Below are positions 39,801 to 47,246 of a DNA stretch of 64,000 bases, one piece after another (position 1 is the stretch's first letter; each line of letters begins with the position of its first letter). Source of the stretch: Streptomyces lateritius (GTDB lineage: Bacteria; Actinomycetota; Actinomycetes; Streptomycetales; Streptomycetaceae). The position numbers were made by a program, and so were the translations under genes. The notes beneath the pieces were generated by a model. That model was not told the DNA's origin. It did not search any database and worked only from the letters and a program-made list of their open reading frames with translations. Where the stretch lies: the NCBI RefSeq assembly GCF_014649715.1, contig NZ_BMTO01000003.1, positions 29,250-93,249 on the forward strand, read 5' to 3'.

Positions 39801-42132
39801 GCAGTCGGGGGTAGGCCTCGCGCAGGGCCGTCCAGATGGCCCACATCCGGCCGATGACCGGTGAACCGCGGTACTGCGCCTCCTCGAAGGAGTCGAGGAC
39901 GATCACCAGGGGCGGATCCATCCCCGGCGGCCGGTCGCTCCCGGGCGGCGGGGCCGGCGTGCGGACCGCTGTGGCGACCAGGCCGGCGACCTTCCGGGCG
40001 AGTTCCTGTTCCCGCGCGCTGGCCCGGGCGTGGAATCCGGCCGAGTAGTCGCGGCCGAGCGTCGCGCGGGTGGCCGAGACCTGGTGCAGCTCGTCGAGCT
40101 GGTTGCGCTCGCCGCGCTGCGATCCGGCGGTCTCCTCGCACTCGTCGGCGAGCGCGTCGAAGGCGGCGCGCCGGCCCGGGTACTGGATGCCGAGCTGCCG
40201 GGCTATCTCGGCGATCACCGTGGCCGGTTCGTGGATGGAGAGCGTGGGCCGCTCGAAGTCGATGTACGCGAAGGGGAAGGGGCGGGGCGCGTCGTGGAGG
40301 CTGTCGACGAGGAACTTGGCGACCAGGGTGCTCTTGCCGATGCCGCCCACACCGTGGAGGAGCACCGGTGGCTCCGCCGGCTCGGTGGGAAGCGCGATGT
40401 ACGCCCGCAGGGACTCCAGTTCGCGTCGACGGCCGTGGAAGGCGCCCCGGACGAGCCGCCGCATCGGCTGCAGCAGCCGTGCTCGTTCCAGACGGTGCTG
40501 TACGTCGTCGGCGTCGGGCAGCCCGAGCCCGGCGGTGCCGGGGACACGGCTCAGCCAGAGCACGGCCCGCAGGGTGTCCGCGAGCGCCTCCACGTCCTGC
40601 GCCGCCAGGCCGGGGGAGAGGCCGGGTGAGCCGCCGGACAGCAGGGCGAGTGCGGTGCGCTCGGGGCCGGGCCCGTCCGGCAGGAGCGCGAGGTTGGCCT
40701 CCAAGGCGCGACGGGCGGCCTCGGGGCCGTCGAGGCCGCTCAGGGTCCGCTCGCGGACCTCCGGCTTGAGGACCCATGCCTGGGAGGGGTGCGGGGCGAG
40801 CGCCGTGCAGTCGTCGACGAGGGCCAGGGCGGCCCGCCCGGTCGGCTCGCTCTCGCCGGGCAGCCGGAGCCTTGCCGGGTCGAACTCCTCCAGGAGACAG
40901 GCCGCCTCGCGGTAGGCCTGGCGCAGCTCCGGGAGGACCGGCGGCGCACCCGGCCCCGGCGTCGCCCGGTGGGACGCGCCTCCGGCGCCGATTCCTGCCC
41001 CTGCTCCGCTTCCGGAGCGGTGGAGCCGCACCACCGCCTCCACGGCGGTGCAGACCCGCCGCATGTGACTCTCCTCCGATCCGGGGGCGTCGATCGCCGT
41101 CATGACGCCGGCGACGGCCCTCTCCACCAGCTCGGGGACCATCTCCGCGTCGGGCGCGGGCCGCTCCTCGGCGAAGAACCGCCGGAAGTACACGCGCAGA
41201 TCCTCCTCGTCCACCATGCGCGCGGTGTCCCGGCACTCGTTCTTGCGGATGTCGTAGGGGAGTTGTCGCATGGTGGGGGAGTAGCCGAGCAGGACGAGCC
41301 GGGGCACGGCGTCCGCGCGTACCGGCGTGTGTTCGTAGATCGCCAGGGCCAGCTTGCCGATGCAGTCCCAGACGTCCGCGTTCGGGTCGAGCTTGTCGCA
41401 CTCGTCGAGCACCAGCCAGAGCCGTTCCGGCGCGGCCGTGGCGCGGCTGACGATCCGGTGCACGGCGTCGTCGATCGAGGGCAGTGGATCGTTCAACCGT
41501 GTGGGATTCAACGGGGCGGACGAGAACCCGTCCGCCTCGGGCCCGGCCACGAACTCGGCGAGGCGCGTCACCAGACGGGCGGCCGTGGAGGTGCGGGACA
41601 GGGTCACCCGTACGGGACGGAACCCGCAGTGCTGGCCGAGATGGCGGATGAGGCGGTACGAGTACGAACGGCCGCTGTCGGGCTCGCCGTCCACGACCAG
41701 CACGGTCTGCTCGGGATCGGCGACGAATCCGCGGAGCTTCTCGCGCAGCTCGTCGCGGTCGATGAAGACCTCCGTACCGCTGCCGAGGACGAGGGCGCGG
41801 AACGGGTCCTGGGCGGAGCGCAGTGATTGCTCGTCGTCCCGCAACCGCGTCAGCAGGCCCCACGCCTCCACGGCCGCGGGCGGGTCGGCGGCGGCCAAGG
41901 TGTCCAGCTCGGCCAGAGCGGTCAGAAGCCGGCGCTGATGGGCGATGTCCGTGCGGGCGCCGCGCACCACGAGGCGCGCGTTCTCGTCGCGGTCCGGCGT
42001 GAGCGGGAGGTCCTCGACGAAGTCCGCTGAGAGACCGCTGCGCCGCAGCCGGGTGTGGGGATCGGGGGTGTCGAGGAGGTGGTCCCGCACCCAACCGGTG
42101 ACGAGTCCCCATTCCGTTTCGGTGAGCGGCAT
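36805..42132 (-). CDS. Giant NTPase-protease: two P-loop modules, EAD1-like segment and trypsin domain
   Basis: A 1775-residue protein. Residues 1-100 form a helical domain of unknown type. A first ATPase-like module (about 105-370) has a degenerate P-loop GEPDSGRS at 149-156 and a Walker-B-like LWLVLDECDK at 238-247. A second module has a canonical Walker A GVGGIGKST at 594-602 and PLVIVLDSFE at 741-750, the STAND/NACHT layout. A helical repeat-rich region (about 1000-1300) may be the sensor. After a Gly-rich linker comes a stretch resembling effector-associated domain 1 (LSAEDVVRVRNAALDAGLAD). A trypsin-like domain closes the protein from about 1555, with His1573, Asp1629 and Ser1701 (RSGSSGSPVF). 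It has no signal peptide. Proteolysis triggered by nucleotide-dependent assembly is the likely mode; the trigger and target are unknown. Confidence 0.85.
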   Translation of the reverse strand: MPLTETEWGLVTGWVRDHLLDTPDPHTRLRRSGLSADFVEDLPLTPDRDENARLVVRGARTDIAHQRRLLTALAELDTLAAADPPAAVEAWGLLTRLRDDEQSLRSAQDPFRALVLGSGTEVFIDRDELREKLRGFVADPEQTVLVVDGEPDSGRSYSYRLIRHLGQHCGFRPVRVTLSRTSTAARLVTRLAEFVAGPEADGFSSAPLNPTRLNDPLPSIDDAVHRIVSRATAAPERLWLVLDECDKLDPNADVWDCIGKLALAIYEHTPVRADAVPRLVLLGYSPTMRQLPYDIRKNECRDTARMVDEEDLRVYFRRFFAEERPAPDAEMVPELVERAVAGVMTAIDAPGSEESHMRRVCTAVEAVVRLHRSGSGAGAGIGAGGASHRATPGPGAPPVLPELRQAYREAACLLEEFDPARLRLPGESEPTGRAALALVDDCTALAPHPSQAWVLKPEVRERTLSGLDGPEAARRALEANLALLPDGPGPERTALALLSGGSPGLSPGLAAQDVEALADTLRAVLWLSRVPGTAGLGLPDADDVQHRLERARLLQPMRRLVRGAFHGRRRELESLRAYIALPTEPAEPPVLLHGVGGIGKSTLVAKFLVDSLHDAPRPFPFAYIDFERPTLSIHEPATVIAEIARQLGIQYPGRRAAFDALADECEETAGSQRGERNQLDELHQVSATRATLGRDYSAGFHARASAREQELARKVAGLVATAVRTPAPPPGSDRPPGMDPPLVIVLDSFEEAQYRGSPVIGRMWAIWTALREAYPRLRFIVSGRAPIDHPARVLTPRVMELGDLDEQAAVELLMSCGVDDEEIARDLVDRVGGHPLSLKLAAQTTVALGAGSASLSDLLRSLPSRRRYFHHKVDQMLIQGTLYDRILKHIADDDLRATVQAGLALRFITPELIRDVLAGPAGLRVDSSEQARALFGRLVSRLDLMESAGPQAVRHRADLRSIMLRLSDSARTDLMRAVDRSAVAYYAAREGPGARAEEIYHRLRLGQNPRTVERRWEPGVSVHLTGADRDMPTRSAAFLLGKIGGHVPDRIMTEADQEDWERIAAREVEDLLTQGYVEAAAERLAERRPWTPCSRLHGLLVETLARSGRVPEARESAERAVDRAGEAGCAERQLELLQLSARLAQDEGDFADADRDLQEAEDIAAGLGLAHESMGVLVARSRLAALSDEGSAEMDLRLARSLRDMPDEELARQPALARAAAASAARADPRLLEHTLRLVGLPADDGAVVDALARWIDTAMADEPQLREPLTRILESAAGAPTWTGVAHPSVEEALWEARRRGTLDSLAWRALMLRDRSGDLVEGVAAAMDVGAPAPEPRPDAGDLAGAVAGPAVPGGGGGVGGGGDGGHQVRGRAGLWSQPPPDRAEGAVRSVPYLSAEDVVRVRNAALDAGLADTTVRPLLFAGTTARFRASLPTMDTPLRQMHSDLQTMNQIERLIDGTVPLEVWLRNAIAQAVEAGPLSVLQRALDDVARDAAGEPDLPPGAMPAETKEEIIFRDDTVPYEFLHGGVLAGSSVARLKVPPYESGAPLRPAYPHAGTGWLIAPGLLITNHHVVNARTRSPGVRHRVTEDDLQLQVRNSRSRFDYGSDEAETEEATARALVAWDETLDYAILRLSDGLPPRPVLRIATAPLRTDGPEPVAVNIIQHPGGQPKRVALRNNLVFEADERDVRYFTDTRSGSSGSPVFTDDWTVVALHRGTRRVEEVNYQGRNTAFVNVGTQMSRILAHLHEHRLELYEEIMRAQSATAHEEHLRAA

Positions 42133-42226
42133 ACCGCACCTGCCCGGCGGTCCCTGCGCAGCGTCGGAAGGACTGGCTGATATCTGTCATGGTTTCACCG
42201 GGTGGTGACGGTGGCAAACGGGGACT

Positions 42227-43123
42227 TCAGCCCTGCATGGCGATGTCGTCGTAGGACTCCAGGCGACGCCAGCGGTCCTCCGGCGCCCGCGTCGGCGGCA
42301 TCAGATCGACGTCCGGCAGCGGCCCGAACTCCAGCTCGGTGACCTCCGCGACGTCCGAGACCGGCACCTGGTACGTCCGGAACGGCCCCAGCGGCGGCGG
42401 CGCGCCCGCCTTCGCCCCGGCGAGCGCCCGCTCGGCGTCACGGCTGAGGTCGGGGCTCTGGTCGAGGACGTACGCGGTCGCCGCCAGGGCCCCGTCCTGC
42501 ATGAACGCGACCACCTTCCAGAAGCGGAGCGGCACCTGGACACCCCGGTAGGGAGGATCGGAGTCCTGCAGCACGGGCCCCGTGAGCACCGTCATCCTCC
42601 GGTCGAACTCGGTGGCGTGCTCCAGGAGGTAGTTCTCCAGGCCCTGCCAGAGCTGCTTGCCCTGGTTGAAGACGTCGGACTGCGGCGCGGCGTTGGTGTA
42701 GTAGAACGTGTCGGTGTTGGCCTGGCCCGCCACGGCCGCGGGGCCCCACACCGGGTCGAGGCGGCGGACCAGATGGCCCCGGTCGAGGCCGTTGTTCCGG
42801 TAGATGTCACCGCCCGCCTGCTGCTCCTCGGGCAGCCGGGGATCGAACTCCCACGCGTCCTCCCGGGGTACGTCGTCGAGCAGTTGCTCACCCTCGATGC
42901 AGACGGCGGTCGACGCGGCCAGCCGCCGGTCCGGCCGGAAGACCACGGTGAAGTGGGTGTACGGCAGGAGCACCGTCTCGACCGAGGTGCGGGCGGGCAG
43001 CGGCAGCGGCACGACGGGCCCCAGGAAGCCCTCGTCGTAGCCGGTGCGGTCGGCCAGCGAGTCACGGCGCGGTCCGCCGGCCCGCGGCGGCGGCGGAGTG
43101 GGCGGGCGATCGGAGGTGTTCAT
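42227..43123 (-). CDS. DNA/RNA non-specific endonuclease (NUC1/EndoG-like)
   Basis: A 298-residue nuclease of the beta-beta-alpha metal type. DRGHLVRR at 114-121 holds the general base His117, and TNAAPQSDVFNQGKQLWQGL provides the metal-binding Asn. YTHFTVVFRPDRRLA and MTVLTGPVLQDSD are standard family strands. There is no signal peptide, so it would act inside the cell, unlike secreted Serratia-type nucleases. The ATG at 43123 fits the family N-terminus. No ribosome site precedes it; TACTTA twelve bases upstream could serve a leaderless transcript. It heads the operon that includes the NTPase-protease and is divergent from the caspase gene. Confidence 0.88.
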   Translation of the reverse strand: MNTSDRPPTPPPPRAGGPRRDSLADRTGYDEGFLGPVVPLPLPARTSVETVLLPYTHFTVVFRPDRRLAASTAVCIEGEQLLDDVPREDAWEFDPRLPEEQQAGGDIYRNNGLDRGHLVRRLDPVWGPAAVAGQANTDTFYYTNAAPQSDVFNQGKQLWQGLENYLLEHATEFDRRMTVLTGPVLQDSDPPYRGVQVPLRFWKVVAFMQDGALAATAYVLDQSPDLSRDAERALAGAKAGAPPPLGPFRTYQVPVSDVAEVTELEFGPLPDVDLMPPTRAPEDRWRRLESYDDIAMQG

Positions 43124-43226
43124 ATGATGTAAGTACCGCGCATGAAGGATCGCGCTCGGCGCCGGGCGGCAGGCCACTCGATCAGACGCTCCGGTGCCCT
43201 CCCCCTTCGGACCAAGGAGGCAGCTC

Positions 43227-44063
43227 ATGCCCGCCGGTCTGTCCATCCACGCCGGACTCGACACCGTCGACCCGGCTCGCTACGACGGCTGGGACGGCGC
43301 CCTCGTGGCCTGTGAGAACGATGCCCGGGACATGGCCCGGATCGCCCGCTCCGCAGGGTTCTCCGAGACCGTCCTGCTGACCGCCGACGCCACCGTCGAC
43401 AACCTCACCGCGGCGCTGCGCGAGGCCGCCGCCAAGCTCGTCCCCGACGACATCCTGCTCCTCACCTACTCCGGCCACGGCGGACAGGTGCCCGACGTCA
43501 CCGGATCCGACGAGGAGCCTGACGCCCTCGACGAGACCCTCGTCCTCTACGACCGTCAGTTCCTCGACGACGAGCTCCACCGCGAACTCCGGGGCTTCGC
43601 CGAGGGCGTCAGGATCGCGGTGCTGCTCGACTGCTGCCACAGCGGCAGCGGCATCGAACTCCCGGGCGCGCCGCTCCCGGAGACCGGGATCCGCATGATG
43701 CCCGTGCCGAGGCAGCAGCGGATCTACGAACGGGACCGGGGCTTCTTCGAGGAGCTGCAGCGCTCCCTCCAAGAGGCTGCCGAGGAGGCGGCGGGCCCGT
43801 TCGGCGAGGCGCGGGCGGCACGGGAGGCGTCGGCGATCCTCATCTCGGCCTGCCAGGACAACCAGCTCGCCTCCGACGGCCCGGTCAACGGCGCCTTCAC
43901 CGGGGCGCTGCTCGACGTCTGGCAGGAGGGGGCCTTCCGGGGCGGGTACCGGTCCTTCCACCGCGCGATCCAGCGGCGGCTGCCGGCCACCCAGAGCCCG
44001 AACCTCCATCTGACGGGCAGCCCCGCGGGGACGTTCCTGCGACAGCGGCCGTTCACGATCTGA
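43227..44063 (+). CDS. Caspase-like protease (peptidase C14, metacaspase type)
   Basis: A 278-residue caspase-fold protease. His84 (LLTYSGHGGQVPD) and Cys137 (VLLDCCHSGSG) form the catalytic dyad. GALVACENDARDMARIARSA (about 24-43) and the late SACQDNQLASDG plus NGAFTGALLDVW segments are typical of bacterial metacaspases. It has no signal peptide, no membrane helix and no extra domain, so it probably works with a separate partner. The ATG at 43227 follows AAGGAGG. It is divergent from the nuclease operon across a 103-base gap that must hold both promoters. In the known caspase-linked systems (peptidase-NTPase modules) it would cleave and activate toxic partners. That link is inference here. 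Confidence 0.9.
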   Translation: MPAGLSIHAGLDTVDPARYDGWDGALVACENDARDMARIARSAGFSETVLLTADATVDNLTAALREAAAKLVPDDILLLTYSGHGGQVPDVTGSDEEPDALDETLVLYDRQFLDDELHRELRGFAEGVRIAVLLDCCHSGSGIELPGAPLPETGIRMMPVPRQQRIYERDRGFFEELQRSLQEAAEEAAGPFGEARAAREASAILISACQDNQLASDGPVNGAFTGALLDVWQEGAFRGGYRSFHRAIQRRLPATQSPNLHLTGSPAGTFLRQRPFTI

Positions 44064-44073
44064 CGCACGATCC

Positions 44074-44099
44074 GACCGGCGCCCTTGTGCGCGCCGGTC
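44074..44099. terminator. Bidirectional hairpin between caspase and LAL genes
   Basis: A 9-base-pair stem (GACCGGCGC and its complement) with an 8-base loop lies in the 45-base gap between the convergent caspase and LuxR-type genes. It is well placed to end both transcripts. Confidence 0.7.
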
Positions 44100-44108
44100 A
44101 CGCCGGAA

Positions 44109-47042
44109 TCAGCCGCGCAGCGCGCTCGCCAGTTGCGCGCGGGAGCGCACGTCCAGCTTCTGGTAGATCCTGGTCAACCGTGCCTCGACCGTCTTCACGC
44201 TCAGATACAACTTCGCCGCGGCCTCCTGATTGCTCGCGCCCTGCCCCACCAGTCGGGCCAGACGCAGCTCCGCGTCCGTGAGCGAGGAGAGCGCCGGCAA
44301 GGAGTCCTCCCCGGCCGGGGTTTCGCTCGTCAGAGCCAGCCAGGGAGCCGCCCCGGCCCGCTCGAACACCGCCGCGGCCGCCTGCAGGGCGCTCTGCGCC
44401 GCCGAACGGCGACGCCGCCGCCGCTCCACCCGGGCGAGCGCGATCAGCGCCCGGCCGTGCTCAAGCGGAAGACCGGCCTCGGCGAACCGCCCGGCGGTGC
44501 GGGTGAGCAGCTCCGCCGCCTCGTCCGTCCTCCCGCCCGCGGCCAGGTAGAGGGCGTACGCCCGGTCGCAGCCGAGCAGTACGGTCGTACGGCCCAGGCG
44601 TTCCGCGACCGGACACACCTCGGCGAGCAGGTCGGCCGCCTCCTGGGCCGCGTCGTTGGCGAGGAGCGCCTCGGCCAGCTCCTCGTGCCAGCGCAGCATC
44701 GACGGGTCGACGGTCGACTGGGCGCGCTCGTTGGCTTGGACGCGGCGCAGGGTCTCCAGGGCCGAGGCGACGTCACCGTTGATCAGCTGGACGCGGCCGA
44801 GGGCGTACAGGCTGCGGGAGAGGAAGACCCGGTCGCCCTCCTCCTCCGACGCCTGAACGCTGCGCCGGGCGTAGCTCGCGGCCCGCCCGAAGCTGCCCCC
44901 GGCCGTCTCGGCGAGCGCGAGCGTGTACCAGGCCGGCCCGGGGGAGAGGCCCGCCTCCAGGGTCAGCGCGAGGGACTGTCCCGCGTGCGCGAGGGCCGCA
45001 GAGCAGGCCCCGAGCCGGGACTCGATCGCGGCCAGCGTGGAGAACAGCTCGATCGTGTCCTCGACCGAGCCGCGCCGCCGCACCAGCGGCAGCAGCGCGT
45101 TCAGCTGGTCGCGGGCGTCGGTCAGCCGGTCGTCGAAGAGCGCGTGACGGATCGTCAGGATCTGTGCGGCGTTACGGATGCCGAGCGGCCGCTCGGCCAT
45201 CTCGAGCCCCCGCGCCTGAGCCAGCACCGCCTCCGCGTCCGACGCCCCCAGCGCCCGGTCCATCCGCGCCTGAACGGTCAGTGCCTGGGCGGCCGTACGT
45301 GGATCGCCCATCGAGGCCGCGAGCGCGGCGGACTCGACGGCCGCGGCCCGCGAACGCAGCGGATCGCCGTCGGCCAGTACGTACTTGACGGCCAGACGGA
45401 GCTGTACGGCGGCCCGCAGCGCGGTGTGTCCCTCGGAATCCTCCATGGCGTGGACGTACATCTCGTCGAGCCCGGTGAGACCCTGCCCCGCGGTGTCGAG
45501 GACGGCGAGCCGGGCCCGTACCCGGTCCGAAGGGCTCGCGTCCCTGGCCAGCAGATCGGTGGCGGCCCGCATCGCCAGGTCCGCGCGGGCGGCGCGGGCC
45601 GCCTCCTCGGCGGCGTCGACGAGGCGCGCGATCCGCTGCGTGGCGTGCCCCATCGGCGTCGACTCGGCGGCGAGCAGGGCCAGTTCGGCGGCGAGCGCGC
45701 TGTTGCCGCGGCGCCGCGCGAGATCCGCGGCGGCGGCGACCTCGGCGGCGAGCGCCTCGTCGGGGATGTCGGTGGCGAGCGCCCGGTGCCGTACCGCCTC
45801 GACGGAGTCGTCCACGACCTTCGCGAGCGCGGCGTGACCGGCGCTGCGCTCGGCCCAGCAGGCGTCGTGGACCAGCGTCGAGGGGAGGAGTCCGGCGGTG
45901 AAGGTGACCGTGCCGTCCTCGGCGAGCGAGACCAGGTCGGCGCGCTCGGCGGCCGCGAGGTCGGCCTCAGCGTCCGGCCGCCCGGCCCGGCGTATCAGCG
46001 CCGCGGAGGGACGCAGCGCGAGGGCGGCGAGCAGCAGCGTCTCGCGGACGGCCGGCGGCGCGGTGCCGAGCAGCTGCCGGGCCAGCTCGCGGGCGCGCCC
46101 GGAGAGGGTGAGCGCCTCGGCGTGGTGAACGGGGGTCCGCGCGTCGGCCAGCGAGCGGCCCACCGCGAGCGCGAGGCGGGGGTTGCCGCCGCTGGCCTTG
46201 TGGATACGGCCGGCCATCCGGGAGGGCAGCCGGTGGTGGATGAGGAGTTCGGCGATCTCGTCGGCCTGGAGCGGCGGCACGAGCAGGATGTCCGCCTCCG
46301 AGGGCACCCAGAGGTGGGTGTCGTGCGCCTCCTGCGCTCCGTACGCCTCGGGGGTCTCGACGGCGACGACACGCAGCGCGGGCGGCGCGAGGTGGAGTGC
46401 GAAGCGCAGCAGGTCGGCGCTGTCGGCGTCGATGTGCTGGACCCCGTCGACGACGAGCAGCGCGGGCCCGCGGGCGGTCAGGCTCCGCAGGATCTGGGCG
46501 ATGCCGAGGCGCAGGGCGATCGGGTCCCAGCCGCCGTCGTGCAGCGGCGCCTCGCGGCAGAGCATGGCGACGGCGGTCCGCTGGGGGCCCGGCAGTCCGT
46601 CGAAGACACCGGACGCGCCGGGGCCGGGGCACTGGCGCGGTATCGCGGCCCGCGCGGCGGCCGCCGCCGGTGTCGTGGCATCCGGCCCGGCGCACACCGG
46701 ATCGGGGACGTCGGTCCCGGCGCCGCTTCCGGTGCCGGCCCCTCCCGGCCAGGTCACCGTCGCCGCCACCGAGGCCACGAGCGCGGCCGCCGCCGCGCCG
46801 GGTATGTCACGGTCGGCGGGCAGGGTCGCGAGCCAGAGGACGGTCTCGCCGCGGGCTTCCGCCCGGGCCGCCTCCGCCAGGGCCACCTCGGTCTTGCCGA
46901 CGCCGGCGGGCCCCGTCAGCAGGGCGCGCCCGCGCGTGTGCAGCACGCGTTCGAGTCGGGAGAGCAGTTCCTCCCGGCCCACCGGGGCCGGGGGTCCCCC
47001 CACGCCGGCAGGGCGTGCGGGGAGGTGCGGCGCAGTCGTCAC
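44109..47042 (-). CDS. Large LuxR-type (LAL) transcriptional regulator
   Basis: A 977-residue regulator from the GTG at 47042, which follows GGAGGGGG. Residues 20-340 hold an AAA/STAND ATPase with Walker A LLTGPAGVGKTEVAL (Lys50) and a Walker-B-like ALLVVDGVQHID. A long helical TPR-like region follows. The LuxR helix-turn-helix is at about 918-977 (LTDAELRLARLVGQGASNQE, SVKTVEARLTRIYQKL). LAL regulators bind ATP and an inducer and activate promoters, often of secondary-metabolite or carbohydrate genes. The target is unknown. The gene converges on the caspase gene, so it need not belong to the conflict cluster. Confidence 0.88.
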   Translation of the reverse strand: MTTAPHLPARPAGVGGPPAPVGREELLSRLERVLHTRGRALLTGPAGVGKTEVALAEAARAEARGETVLWLATLPADRDIPGAAAAALVASVAATVTWPGGAGTGSGAGTDVPDPVCAGPDATTPAAAAARAAIPRQCPGPGASGVFDGLPGPQRTAVAMLCREAPLHDGGWDPIALRLGIAQILRSLTARGPALLVVDGVQHIDADSADLLRFALHLAPPALRVVAVETPEAYGAQEAHDTHLWVPSEADILLVPPLQADEIAELLIHHRLPSRMAGRIHKASGGNPRLALAVGRSLADARTPVHHAEALTLSGRARELARQLLGTAPPAVRETLLLAALALRPSAALIRRAGRPDAEADLAAAERADLVSLAEDGTVTFTAGLLPSTLVHDACWAERSAGHAALAKVVDDSVEAVRHRALATDIPDEALAAEVAAAADLARRRGNSALAAELALLAAESTPMGHATQRIARLVDAAEEAARAARADLAMRAATDLLARDASPSDRVRARLAVLDTAGQGLTGLDEMYVHAMEDSEGHTALRAAVQLRLAVKYVLADGDPLRSRAAAVESAALAASMGDPRTAAQALTVQARMDRALGASDAEAVLAQARGLEMAERPLGIRNAAQILTIRHALFDDRLTDARDQLNALLPLVRRRGSVEDTIELFSTLAAIESRLGACSAALAHAGQSLALTLEAGLSPGPAWYTLALAETAGGSFGRAASYARRSVQASEEEGDRVFLSRSLYALGRVQLINGDVASALETLRRVQANERAQSTVDPSMLRWHEELAEALLANDAAQEAADLLAEVCPVAERLGRTTVLLGCDRAYALYLAAGGRTDEAAELLTRTAGRFAEAGLPLEHGRALIALARVERRRRRRSAAQSALQAAAAVFERAGAAPWLALTSETPAGEDSLPALSSLTDAELRLARLVGQGASNQEAAAKLYLSVKTVEARLTRIYQKLDVRSRAQLASALRG

Positions 47043-47246
47043 GTTTCCACCCCCTCCGGCACTCGGGGCCTGCCCGTGAGCCCCGTGGGGCAGAGAATAC
47101 GGAGCGTACCGGTGCAGTCCAGGCCTCTTGTCCGGCATACGGACAGCCGGTGCCGGTCGCCGACGCCAGGACGCGCCCGTGGTGTAGACCACGAGCGCGC
47201 CTCTGACCAGCAATAATGCTGTTGTGGGGGGTGGGTCAGGTGGTGA

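Noticed and set aside
38687..42217. A 1176-codon frame overlapping the NTPase-protease gene
   Set aside because: Arg/Pro/Gly-rich shadow frame; the true frame carries both Walker motifs and the trypsin triad.
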